From CAIUVD01 sp044338255 (GTDB lineage: Bacteria; Planctomycetota; UBA11346), in contig JBIILZ010000012.1 of the NCBI GenBank assembly GCA_044338255.1, positions 1 through 53,432 on the forward strand: a stretch of DNA of 53,432 nt. The letters run 5' to 3'. Under the pieces are notes generated by a model that worked only from the letters and a program-made list of their open reading frames with translations, ran no database searches and had not been told where the DNA came from. The stretch's first letter is position 1, and each line of letters begins with the position of its first letter. This document shows positions 35,374 through 42,981 of this stretch, piece after piece. A program made the translations under genes and the position numbers.

Positions 35374-35660
35374 CTGGCCCCTGGCCCCTGGCCCCTGGCC
35401 CCTGGTCTCTGGCCCCTGGCCCCTGGTCTCTGGTCACTGGTCTCTGGTCACTGGCCCCTGGTCTCTGGTCACTGGTCTCTGGTCACTGGTCTCTGGTCTC
35501 TGGTCACTGGTCACTGGTCACTGGTCGCTGGTCACTGGTCACTGGTCTCTGGCCCCTGGTCTCTGGTCTCTGGTCTCTGGTCTCTGGTCACTGGTCACTG
35601 GTCACTGGTCTCTGGTCTCTGGTCACTGGTCACTGGTCTCTGGCCCCTGGCCCCTGGTCG
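35374..35660 (+). repeat. Heptanucleotide array 1: 41 perfect 7-bp units
   Basis: Forty-one head-to-tail heptamers without one insertion or deletion. Every unit begins CTGG. Only the last three bases vary: CTGGTCT (15 copies), CTGGTCA (14), CTGGCCC (10) and CTGGTCG (2). Units 7-11 and 12-16 have the same variant order, indicating a 35-bp segmental duplication. A run of ten C follows at 35665-35674. There are no spacers, so this is not CRISPR. The array fills the 319-bp gap between addA and the convergent four-helix-bundle gene, whose stop is 16 bp away. Confidence 0.97.
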
Positions 35661-35676
35661 TTCGCCCCCCCCCCGA

Positions 35677-36018
35677 TCACCCGCAGTGCCGCAGAGCCGT
35701 GATCAGCGCAGATATCTTGCGGCCCAGGATGTGATTCCGGGTGAGCAGCTGCGTCTGATGGCAACCGATGATGGCCGAGAGCATTTCGATCTGTGCCGAC
35801 AATTCGTCGTTGGATGCACGAGCGATACGCAGGAAGCGGATGAACTCAGCATCGCTACCGCGACCAGCGCCCTCGACGAGGTTGCTGACGACGGATATAG
35901 CTGAACGACGAAGTTGATTGGCGAGGTCGCCAAACCGTACTCCATCGCTGACCACCGCGATGTCGCGCAGTTGCTGTTGGCCGAGATGATAAATCTGGAG
36001 TCTGTGAAAATTCGCCAT
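35677..36018 (-). CDS. Four-helix-bundle protein, S23 / Avd-like family
   Basis: 113 aa. It matches the family once called 23S rRNA intervening-sequence protein (TIGR02436-like), which also includes Avd of diversity-generating retroelements. The diagnostic core is QLRRSAISVVSNLVEGAGR, then SDAEFIRFLRIARASNDEL. The fold is a four-helix bundle that forms a basic pentameric barrel and binds nucleic acid in studied members. ATG 36018 is preferred because AGGA lies just upstream and the family length is 110-125 aa; an open frame continues to 36156 through a hairpin region. No 23S rRNA and no reverse transcriptase are present, so neither known context applies. It is flanked by two heptamer arrays. 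Confidence 0.88.
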   Translation of the reverse strand: MANFHRLQIYHLGQQQLRDIAVVSDGVRFGDLANQLRRSAISVVSNLVEGAGRGSDAEFIRFLRIARASNDELSAQIEMLSAIIGCHQTQLLTRNHILGRKISALITALRHCG

Positions 36019-36061
36019 GGGAGGTTCCTTGTGCAACCTGCCAGATCGAACGCGCGCAGGG

Positions 36062-36106
36062 GTCAAGGCCGCGCAGCGCCGTGCCAAAGGCACGGGCAGC
36101 CTTGAC
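36062..36106 (-). ncRNA. Structured leader hairpin upstream of the four-helix-bundle gene
   Basis: GTCAAGGC (36062-36069) pairs with GCCTTGAC (36099-36106). An inner arm CCGTGCC (36079-36085), loop AAA, pairs with GGCACGG (36089-36095). On the gene strand this is a two-tier hairpin 44-88 nt upstream of the start codon and between the gene and array 2. It has no T run. It could be an RNA ligand, an autoregulatory leader or a recognition element. Confidence 0.6.
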
Positions 36107-36196
36107 GCCGAGCACGATCGATATGGTAGGTAGAACAAGGAGCCGCACCAAGTCACCCCCCTAACCCGCCTGCGAAATTCCCTGTGCTACTACGAG

Positions 36197-36315
36197 GGAC
36201 CAGAGGCCAGCGACCAGCGACCAGAGACCAGCTACCAGCGACCAGTGACCAGCGACCAGCGACCAGCGACCAGCGACCAGAGACCAGAAACCAGGGACCA
36301 GGGACCAGCGACCAG
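36197..36315 (-). repeat. Heptanucleotide array 2: 17 perfect 7-bp units, inverted relative to array 1
   Basis: Seventeen contiguous heptamers read CTGGNNN on the minus strand. CTGGTCG dominates (8 copies), with CTGGTCC (3), CTGGTCT (2) and single CTGGTCA, CTGGTTT, CTGGTAG and CTGGCCT. All keep CTGG and there are no indels. The array lies upstream of the four-helix-bundle gene, while array 1 lies downstream in opposite orientation. In a minus-strand transcript the arrays are largely complementary. The rest of 36019-36410 holds the leader hairpin and otherwise nothing I recognise. Confidence 0.96.
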
Positions 36316-36410
36316 CGATTTCCCAAATAAACCGCAAAAGCCTAGCTGAAGGCAGTCGCAGATCCATCCCGCTCGACCTGAGGTCACTCAAGATCAACGA
36401 CCCTGGACCT

Positions 36411-39284
36411 CTATCCCTCACCGCCCGCCACCGCCAACAATGCCGTCGCCGGGTCCAGTAATTTCCTGCCTGCGACGCGCACTGCTTGATGTCGGCAAGA
36501 GAAACCATCTGCCACCGCCAGCGCTCCCTGCGCCTCTGCTTCCGCCAGACGTGGACGCCAGGACAGATCAAAGAGGGCGCGTGATTCTGCCGCATGTTCA
36601 CGGCAGTGGCCCCACACCCCCGCCATGCCGCAGCAGCCGCTGGGGATCACCGTCAACTGATGGCCGCAGGCCTTGAAGACCGCGACCCAGGCCTGCGCCG
36701 CCGCCGGGGCGGTGGCTTGTTCGGTGCAGTGCGCGAGGAGATGAAAAGTTTTTTTGGGACTGGGCGGCAGAGCCCGCGGCACCCGTCGCTGGGCGAAACG
36801 CTGGGCGAGGAATTCTCCGAGTAATTGCAGACGCGGAGCATCGGCGAGGCCGGCCTTGCGCAGCTCATCGCGCTCGCTCAAGGCCACCGCCGGCTCCAAG
36901 GCGATCAGAGGCTTGCCGCTGGCGGCGAGCCGATCGAGGTGCGCGCGCCACGCCGTCGCCGTACGCCGCCAGCCGTTGAGCATGCCCAGGACATGCAGGG
37001 GCTTGCCGTTGGCGACCAGCGGCGCGAGGTGCACTCGCCAGCCCAGCGTCGCCAGGAGGGTGATCGCGGCGCTGACCGCTTCGGCGTCGAAGCAGGCGGT
37101 GAACACGTCCGGGACCAGGATCACCTGGGACTCGGCCAACGACGCCAGGCCCGGTGGCCGGCGCTGCCACAACGACGGCTCGCTGTAGCGCGGCAGATCG
37201 ACCAGCCCCGGGGGCGCCGCCAGGGCATTGGCCAGACGCGGCACGCGCGCCGCCAGAGGGGCGATGGTTTCGACGGCGGCCACCGCCCAATCGCGTAGCG
37301 GTCGCGCATAGCGGCTGTGGTAGTGGGCGAGGAAGCGGGCCTTGAGGTCAGGGACATCGACCTGCACCGGACAGGTGCCGCTACAGGCCTTGCATGCCAG
37401 GCAGCCGTCGAGCGCGGCCTTCACTTCATGGGTGAAGGTCTCGTCATCGCGCGTCGACTGCCAACCGATGCCCGCTGGTACATGCAGCGCCGATTCGCCG
37501 CGCGCTTGCACCCGCCGCAGCCACTCGCGCACTAGTCCGGCGCGGCCCTTGGGGGTGTGGATGCGATCCTTGGTGATCTTGCTCGACGGGCACATCACCA
37601 CATGCGGATCCGGCGCATGGCAGGCGCCGTTGCCATTGCAGCTCACCGCCGAGGCCCAGGCCTCGCGCGTGGCGCGGGGGATCTGCGCGTCGAGCTGTCC
37701 GCGCAGCGGCACGGCATCGAGCGCCGGCGGATGCTCATCGCAGCCGCAGGGGGCGACGAGCTTGCCGGGATTGAGGCGGTTGTGTGGATCGAAAGCGCCC
37801 TTGATGGCGCGGAAAGCCTGGTGCAGCTGCTCTCCGACGAACAGTGGCAGGTATTCGCTGCGGAAACCTTTGCCGTGCTCGCCCCACAACAGGCCACCGT
37901 ATTTCAAGGTCAGGGCCGCCACCGCATCGCTGAGTGGGCGGAGCTTGGCGACATCCTCGGGATCGGTCAGATCGAGGGCCGGGCGCACGTGTAGGCAGCC
38001 GACATCGACGTGACCGAACATCCCATACCGCAGGCCATGCCCATCGAGCAGCGCCCGCAGCTCGCCGACATAGGCGGCGAGCTGCTCGGGCGGCACCACC
38101 GTGTCCTCAATGAATGCCACCGGCTTGCGCGCCCCGGGAAGCTTGCCGAGCAGGCCGACGCCAGCTTTGCGCAGGTCCCAGCAGGCGGCGATATCGCCGG
38201 CGACGGTGAGTTGGATGCCCTCTAGGCCGGCGGCGGCCTGGGCCAACTGCGCCGCGTCGTCACCGACGAACTGCACGAGGTTCAGCGGCCCCGTGCCGGG
38301 CGGGAGCAGGTGACTGATGCGCGCCCACAGTGGCGATTGACGGGCGAGGTCGACGACCAGCTCATCGATGGTCTCGATCGCCTGCGGCTGGCGGGCGATC
38401 AGGGCCCGGGCCTCGGCGAGGGCGGCGGCGAAGGTCGGATAGCGCAGCACCACCAGACGCTTGGCGGTGGGGATCGGGATCAGGCGCAGGGTGATGGCGG
38501 TGATCACCGCCAAGGTGCCCTCGGCTCCCGCCAGCAGCCAGTTGAGATTGACGGAGCCATCGTCCTGGCGCACGCGCGCGAGATTGTAACCAGCGAGGAA
38601 GCGCGTCAGACGCGGGAAGCGCGCGGAGATTTCGCTGCGGTTGGCTTCGACGATGGCCATGACCGTGCGCAGCAAGGTGCCGATGCTGTCGGCCCGCTCG
38701 CTTTCCCAGGCGAATTCAGCGGCGGTCATGGCTCGCGAAGTCCACACCGTGCCATCGGCGAGAACCACTTCCAAACTCTCGATGTGCTCGGAGGTCTTGC
38801 CGTAGACGCGTGAGCCCTTGCCGGCGGCATCCGTGCTGACCATGCCGCCGATGGTCGCCCGCGAGGCGGTCGACAAGGTCGGTGCGACCTGCAGCCCGTG
38901 CGTCGCGAGCTGCGCGTTCAAGGTCTCCAAGACCATCCCCGGCGCCACCGTCACCCGCCGGCCGGCGACATCGAGATTGAGCAAGGCATCGTGATGGCGG
39001 CTGTGATCGATGACCAGGCCATGCGTCAGGCATTGGCCGTTGGTGCTGGTGCCGCCACCGCGTGAACACAACCGGATGCGCGGATGGGTGGCGGCGGTGC
39101 GCAGCAGCGCCACGACATCGGCGGTCGAGCGTGGGTGTACGACACCGGCCGGCAGCACCTGGTAGATGCTGTTGTCGGTGGCGACGGCGAAGCACGCGGC
39201 CTCGCTGCTGGTGACCTCACCGCTGAAAGAGGTTCGTGCCAGGGCCTGGAAAAAATCGGCGACGGCCTCGACGTCAGCGAGCAT
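36411..39284 (-). CDS. FAD-linked oxidase / Fe-S fusion dehydrogenase (YdiJ-like)
   Basis: 957-aa fusion protein that probably oxidises a D-2-hydroxy acid and passes electrons toward the quinone pool. The FAD-binding type 4 domain (about 50-220) contains CSRGGGTSTNGQ and GGMVSTDAAGKGS. The FAD-oxidase C-terminal domain (about 230-480) ends with WGEHGKGFRSEYLP. Fe-S segments are NGNGACHAP...VMCPSSK and CLACKACSGTCPVQVDVP (about 625). The C-terminal heterodisulfide-reductase-like part carries a CCG motif (SGCCGMAGVWGH, about 880). This is the domain order of E. coli YdiJ (D-2-hydroxyglutarate dehydrogenase class). The substrate is not determinable here, and the gene stands alone. Confidence 0.9.
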   Translation of the reverse strand: MLADVEAVADFFQALARTSFSGEVTSSEAACFAVATDNSIYQVLPAGVVHPRSTADVVALLRTAATHPRIRLCSRGGGTSTNGQCLTHGLVIDHSRHHDALLNLDVAGRRVTVAPGMVLETLNAQLATHGLQVAPTLSTASRATIGGMVSTDAAGKGSRVYGKTSEHIESLEVVLADGTVWTSRAMTAAEFAWESERADSIGTLLRTVMAIVEANRSEISARFPRLTRFLAGYNLARVRQDDGSVNLNWLLAGAEGTLAVITAITLRLIPIPTAKRLVVLRYPTFAAALAEARALIARQPQAIETIDELVVDLARQSPLWARISHLLPPGTGPLNLVQFVGDDAAQLAQAAAGLEGIQLTVAGDIAACWDLRKAGVGLLGKLPGARKPVAFIEDTVVPPEQLAAYVGELRALLDGHGLRYGMFGHVDVGCLHVRPALDLTDPEDVAKLRPLSDAVAALTLKYGGLLWGEHGKGFRSEYLPLFVGEQLHQAFRAIKGAFDPHNRLNPGKLVAPCGCDEHPPALDAVPLRGQLDAQIPRATREAWASAVSCNGNGACHAPDPHVVMCPSSKITKDRIHTPKGRAGLVREWLRRVQARGESALHVPAGIGWQSTRDDETFTHEVKAALDGCLACKACSGTCPVQVDVPDLKARFLAHYHSRYARPLRDWAVAAVETIAPLAARVPRLANALAAPPGLVDLPRYSEPSLWQRRPPGLASLAESQVILVPDVFTACFDAEAVSAAITLLATLGWRVHLAPLVANGKPLHVLGMLNGWRRTATAWRAHLDRLAASGKPLIALEPAVALSERDELRKAGLADAPRLQLLGEFLAQRFAQRRVPRALPPSPKKTFHLLAHCTEQATAPAAAQAWVAVFKACGHQLTVIPSGCCGMAGVWGHCREHAAESRALFDLSWRPRLAEAEAQGALAVADGFSCRHQAVRVAGRKLLDPATALLAVAGGEG

Positions 39285-39446
39285 GTGACGCCCTGCTCAT
39301 CGGCTCAGTTTCGCCATGTCTCGCCATGGAACGGGCCGCTGCCTTCGCCACGGCAGTCCTGCGGCAGGGATGGCGAAACCGCGTGGACATCAGGGGGCGT
39401 TCTCCGGGTTCATCATCATGTGCGCAGCGCCGGGAACCAGTATTGG

Positions 39447-39572
39447 TTATGCCCGACGTATCAGGCGCGTTGACCAGAGACGGCATCGACGAGCACCCAG
39501 GATCAGCCAGCAGCCGAGGATCTCGATCACGCTGGTGACGGAGAACAGGGCGAGGAGCTGGACGATCGACAT
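39447..39572 (-). pseudogene. Short ORF resembling the N-terminus of YnfA (possible remnant)
   Basis: A 41-residue frame whose first 25 residues (QLLALFSVTSVIEILGCWL) resemble the first helix of the small membrane protein YnfA/UPF0060 (TALxEIxGCxLxWLWL). The remaining three helices of the family (total about 108 aa) are absent and the frame ends in Arg-rich sequence. It is either a decayed ynfA fragment or chance similarity. The rest of the 371-bp gap 39285-39655 shows only the ribosome-binding site of the next gene. Confidence 0.3.
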
Positions 39573-39655
39573 CTCGGCAGCCTTATTCCAGCAACCTTGT
39601 CCCAACGTTGCGGGCCGCAAGGCAGGCGGATAGTGCAGCTCTTACGGAGGCCCAC

Positions 39656-40183
39656 ATGACCATCACGGATTCACCCCGCACGTGTGCGGCGACCGAGGCC
39701 CACGCCGAGCAGGCAGCAGGCCGGGCCCATCTCATCGATGTCAGGACCCCAGCAGAATACCGGGCGGTGCATGCCATCGGCGCGACTCTGCTTCCGCTTG
39801 AACATTTCGCGCCGGCGACGGTGGCGGCGAGCATCCCCGCGGGCCACACCACCTATGTGCTGTGCAAGTCCGGAGGGCGCGCCGCACAGGCGGCCAAGCA
39901 GCTTGCCGCCATCGGCTGTACCAGCGTGGTCGTGAGCGGCGGTACGGATGCGTGGGTCGCGGCGGCCCTGCCGGTAGAGCGCGGCCGAGCAGTGATGTCC
40001 CTCGAACGCCAGGTGCGCATCGTCGCCGGTCTGCTGGTAGTCATCGGCGTCGGCTTGGGCTACGCCGTCAACACCAACTGGTTCGCGCTTGCCGGTGCGA
40101 TCGGGGCGGGGCTGACCATCGCCGGTCTCACCGATACCTGCATGATGGGCATGCTGATCGCCCGCATGCCCTGGAATCGCTGA
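39656..40183 (+). CDS. Rhodanese-domain membrane protein (YgaP-like)
   Basis: 175 aa. An N-terminal rhodanese domain (residues about 10-110) has LIDVRTPAEYRAVH and the catalytic loop LCKSGGRAAQ with persulfide-forming Cys70. It is followed by a two-helix DUF2892 membrane anchor (about 118-165, VRIVAGLLVVIGVGLGYAV and LAGAIGAGLTIAGLTDTC). This matches YgaP, a membrane sulfurtransferase. GGAGG lies 5 bp before the ATG, which fixes the start. It is convergent with the SPFH operon. Confidence 0.9.
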   Translation: MTITDSPRTCAATEAHAEQAAGRAHLIDVRTPAEYRAVHAIGATLLPLEHFAPATVAASIPAGHTTYVLCKSGGRAAQAAKQLAAIGCTSVVVSGGTDAWVAAALPVERGRAVMSLERQVRIVAGLLVVIGVGLGYAVNTNWFALAGAIGAGLTIAGLTDTCMMGMLIARMPWNR

Positions 40184-40187
40184 GTCT

Positions 40188-40277
40188 TTACGGCTTCCGT
40201 CCGGCGAGGACGGCGCCGATGAGGATGCCCAGGCAGACCAGGACCACGATCAGGGAGATGAACAGCAGGAGCCTCAC
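40188..40277 (-). CDS. 29-residue single-helix membrane peptide, coupled to the SPFH gene
   Basis: A GTG start overlaps the SPFH stop codon (GTGA). It opens a 29-codon frame that is almost one hydrophobic helix (LLLFISLIVVLVCLGILIGA) and ends in AGRKP. The tight overlap, clean helix and positive C-terminus make it a credible small membrane protein that may interact with the SPFH assembly. No homologue is known to me; it could still be fortuitous. Confidence 0.5.
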   Translation of the reverse strand: MRLLLFISLIVVLVCLGILIGAVLAGRKP

Positions 40278-41887
40278 GGCTTGGCCGCCGGGGTTACCGA
40301 CTGGCGCAACAAGGTGCCGGTGAGGGCATCGATTGCTCCGCTGTTGCCGTTACCGGTGACCATGACCTGCGGCGTGATCTGGACTTTGCCTTCGGCGACG
40401 AGCTTGAGCAATTCCAGCTGGGCCACCGACTCGCGACCGAGGGCGCGGACCATGGCGTCGTAGCCCTTGGCCCGGCCTTCGCCGGTGATGGTCTGGTATT
40501 CGGCCTCGCCTTTGGCCTCGGCGGCGCGCGCTTTGGCACCCTGCTCCTTGACCAGGACCTCATAAGTCGCCTTAGCGAGATTGCGCTGCTGTTCGGCTTC
40601 TTCGCCGGCCTTGACCAGGGCCGCGCGCGATTCCTCGGCTTTGCGCTGTTCGTTGTAGAGGGTCTGCTGATTGACCGCGACTTCGCGATCGGTCTGGGTC
40701 AGGATCAGCTTCTTGCCGGCCTCGCTGGCATCGAGATGGATGTTGCCGACGTACACGCCGTCGCAGGTGACGTGGAATTTCGCGAGCTCCTCGGTCATGC
40801 GCTGGCTCGCGACCTTTTCGATGCTTGAACGGGCATTGACGAACTCGAGGGCGTTCATGGTCTCGGCGACATTGCGGAAGATCGCACGCACCGCCGGGAG
40901 GATGACCTTGGCTTCGAGGACTTCGAGCTGTTCGTCCTCTTGATCGTCACGCACCATCTGATCGGGATTTCCGAGCAGGGCGACGAGGTATGGCGCATCC
41001 TTGGACTCGACGGCGCAACCGACGCGCACATCGACGGGGAAGCTGAAACCATCCTTGCTGCGTACCACCACCGACCAGTCCTGCGCGCCATTGGTGGATT
41101 TCTGCGTCGGCTGACGCACCGCGCCCTGCTGGTAGACGTAGACGCGCTGGGTGGTCTTGACCAGGGTCGGCTGGAAGGCCTGGCTGTTGAGGTAGTAGGC
41201 GCCCGGCGAGAGGGGCGTGCGCCAGATGCCGCGATTGCCGTTGGTTACCAGGGGCGTGCCGTTGACCAGCACCGTATCGGCGGCTTTTTCGGCGAGCAGT
41301 CCGCTGTTGCTCTTGATCACCGCCACCGTGCCGGGGGCGACGTTGAGGGCCTCGATCATCTTGATCTCATGCAGACGCGGATTGTAGCGATAGGTGCCCG
41401 GGGTCAGGACCGTGGTCTGCGGTCCGCGATGGCCGTTCTTGGCAAGGAAGGTCGCCGGATCGAGCATCTCGGCGGTGCTCTCCCAGGACGGGGCGTAGGT
41501 TTCATTCTCGCTCAGTGGCTTGCCGTCGCGGGCGGTGACGAAGCCGAGGCTGCCGGGGGGGATCACCGCCACCGGAGCCAGCTCGATCTCATAGAGGAAG
41601 GGGAAGTAGCCGAAGTGCCAACCCGGCCCGATGATCTCGGCCTGCGGGCCCTGTTCGCCATGACGCGCGACGATGTTGCCGGAGGGCAACGGTGCGCCGA
41701 AGAGCCGGTTGATGACTCCAGTCTGGTCTACCGGCACCACCACCGACGAGCCGAGGATCAGGCCGAGGATGAGCAGGGCGGGAGACATCACCACCAGGGC
41801 GACGCGAGCCAGACGCGGCACCGCCGCCATCCACGCCGCGGCCAACGACAAGACTGCCAGGATGGTGAAGAAGAGCATGACCGTCAT
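40274..41887 (-). CDS. SPFH/Band 7-domain membrane protein (flotillin-like)
   Basis: 537 aa. N-terminal hydrophobic segments (about 1-20 and 28-50) precede a VVPVDQTGVI beta segment and an SPFH domain (about 260-390, with FSFPVDVRVGCAVESKD). A long Glu/Ala-rich coiled coil follows (about 390-470, AEESRAALVKAGEEAEQQRN) and a flotillin-like tail (MVRALGRESVAQLELLKLV). Proteins of this type form ring or cage oligomers at membranes and organise proteases or microdomains. The segment between about 60 and 250 is longer than in classical flotillin. It is probably co-translated with the small downstream membrane peptide. Confidence 0.85.
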   Translation of the reverse strand: MTVMLFFTILAVLSLAAAWMAAVPRLARVALVVMSPALLILGLILGSSVVVPVDQTGVINRLFGAPLPSGNIVARHGEQGPQAEIIGPGWHFGYFPFLYEIELAPVAVIPPGSLGFVTARDGKPLSENETYAPSWESTAEMLDPATFLAKNGHRGPQTTVLTPGTYRYNPRLHEIKMIEALNVAPGTVAVIKSNSGLLAEKAADTVLVNGTPLVTNGNRGIWRTPLSPGAYYLNSQAFQPTLVKTTQRVYVYQQGAVRQPTQKSTNGAQDWSVVVRSKDGFSFPVDVRVGCAVESKDAPYLVALLGNPDQMVRDDQEDEQLEVLEAKVILPAVRAIFRNVAETMNALEFVNARSSIEKVASQRMTEELAKFHVTCDGVYVGNIHLDASEAGKKLILTQTDREVAVNQQTLYNEQRKAEESRAALVKAGEEAEQQRNLAKATYEVLVKEQGAKARAAEAKGEAEYQTITGEGRAKGYDAMVRALGRESVAQLELLKLVAEGKVQITPQVMVTGNGNSGAIDALTGTLLRQSVTPAAKP

Positions 41888-41936
41888 CGGATACCTCGTG
41901 GATGAGCACGCTATGTCGATGCGGCGGTGATGCTAT

Positions 41937-42004
41937 TAGAAGTGGATCTCTTCTAGAAGTGGATCTCTTCTAGAAGTGGATCTCTTCTAGAAGTGGATCT
42001 CTTC
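41937..42004. repeat. Four perfect tandem copies of a 17-bp unit
   Basis: TAGAAGTGGATCTCTTC repeats four times without error. Read on the minus strand, the unit is the last five codons plus most of the stop codon of the adjacent frame (Glu-Glu-Ile-His-Phe-stop). The repeat is therefore a serial duplication of the 3' end of that gene. Seventeen is not a multiple of three. Confidence 0.97.
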
Positions 42005-42946
42005 CGTGCCGGTACTCTTGACGTTAGGCAGGGGTTTGGCCTTGGGCAGGTCCTGCAAGGTTTCGGCGGATTGCTTTGCCAGCCAGAACGACAGCCCCTC
42101 GGCGGACCCTGATTCCAGCCACTGCGGATGATGGGCGATCATCGGCGCCATGAGCGTGCGAGCCTCGCCGTAGTTCCCGAGGGTGACCTCATGCAGGCCG
42201 CGATACCAGAGTACCTCTTCGCCATCGGTGATGTCCGGCATCTTGGCGAGGGCCTTCTCCCAGGTGGTCTGTCCCGTGAACCAGGAGAGGAAGAGGCGCG
42301 TTCCGGGGGTGACCTGCTTTTCGACGGCCAGCTCGCGGAGGTCATCCCAGTTTGGCTCGGTGCCATCGACGACCCGGTGGAGGATGGCGGATTCGACCTT
42401 CACCCGCCAATACAGGTATTGGTCCGGCTTGATTTTGAGGAGGTCGTAAAAACCCAGCGTCTCGGCGAACTCGCCGCGCGTGAGCGCCATCTGTCCCGAC
42501 ACCCAGCCACCCACGCAGCAGGGTGAGCGGAGTGAGGCCAAACGTTGTCCGAAGGCTTCCTGCTGGTGTCCGAGCGCGAGCGTGCACGCGATCTTCAAGG
42601 CGATATCGGAATTGTTGCGGCAGCACGATTGGAGAGCGTACGCGGTTAGAAGATCGGCATCGTTTTCGGCTTTGCGGGTAAATGCCAGGGCATCGCGCCA
42701 CACGCTGTGCGTTTCAGCCGGGGTCATCCCGTTGGCGAAGGCCCGCTTCAGGAGGGCCACGGCGGCTTCGGGATCGTCGCTCTCCAGCAGCGCCTTTACC
42801 GCATCGCATTGGGCCAGGATGAGCCAGGGGTAATCGGTGATCCGTTGGAAATCCTGTGCAGCGGGCGATCCAGGTGACGCCATTCGACACCCTTCCAATA
42901 GTTGGCGGCGAGTCCGGGCGCATGCGCGTCGCCATGGCTCAGCCAT
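41987..42946 (-). CDS. C-terminal fragment ORF, TPR-like helical protein
   Basis: 319-codon open frame whose first 35 or so residues are Arg-rich and out of frame with the PA14 region upstream. From FQRITDYPWLILAQ onward it is a series of amphipathic helix pairs resembling TPR-like repeats (EAAVALLKRAFANG, GEFAETLGFYDLLKI, GNYGEARTLMAPMI). It is most likely the 3' part of the degraded gene described above rather than a gene of its own, although it could be expressed from the ATG at 42946. The last codons and stop lie in the 17-bp repeat. Confidence 0.4.
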   Translation of the reverse strand: MAEPWRRACARTRRQLLEGCRMASPGSPAAQDFQRITDYPWLILAQCDAVKALLESDDPEAAVALLKRAFANGMTPAETHSVWRDALAFTRKAENDADLLTAYALQSCCRNNSDIALKIACTLALGHQQEAFGQRLASLRSPCCVGGWVSGQMALTRGEFAETLGFYDLLKIKPDQYLYWRVKVESAILHRVVDGTEPNWDDLRELAVEKQVTPGTRLFLSWFTGQTTWEKALAKMPDITDGEEVLWYRGLHEVTLGNYGEARTLMAPMIAHHPQWLESGSAEGLSFWLAKQSAETLQDLPKAKPLPNVKSTGTEEIHF

Positions 42947-42981
42947 GCCGCGGGAACCGGCTGCCAGGTACCGCTGCTGTC

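Noticed and set aside
35374..35660. CRISPR array
   Set aside because: Units are 7 bp, contiguous and without spacers; no cas genes are present.
35677..36018. Diversity-generating retroelement accessory gene (avd)
   Set aside because: The protein fold matches, but there is no reverse transcriptase, template repeat or variable C-type lectin gene in the window.
35677..36018. 23S rRNA intervening-sequence protein in its classical setting
   Set aside because: No rRNA gene surrounds it; the neighbours are addA and a dehydrogenase.
36161..36601. 146-codon frame with WSLVAG-type heptapeptide repeats through array 2
   Set aside because: Any 7-bp repeat gives a 21-bp, seven-residue periodic translation. 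The 5' half overlaps the dehydrogenase in another frame.
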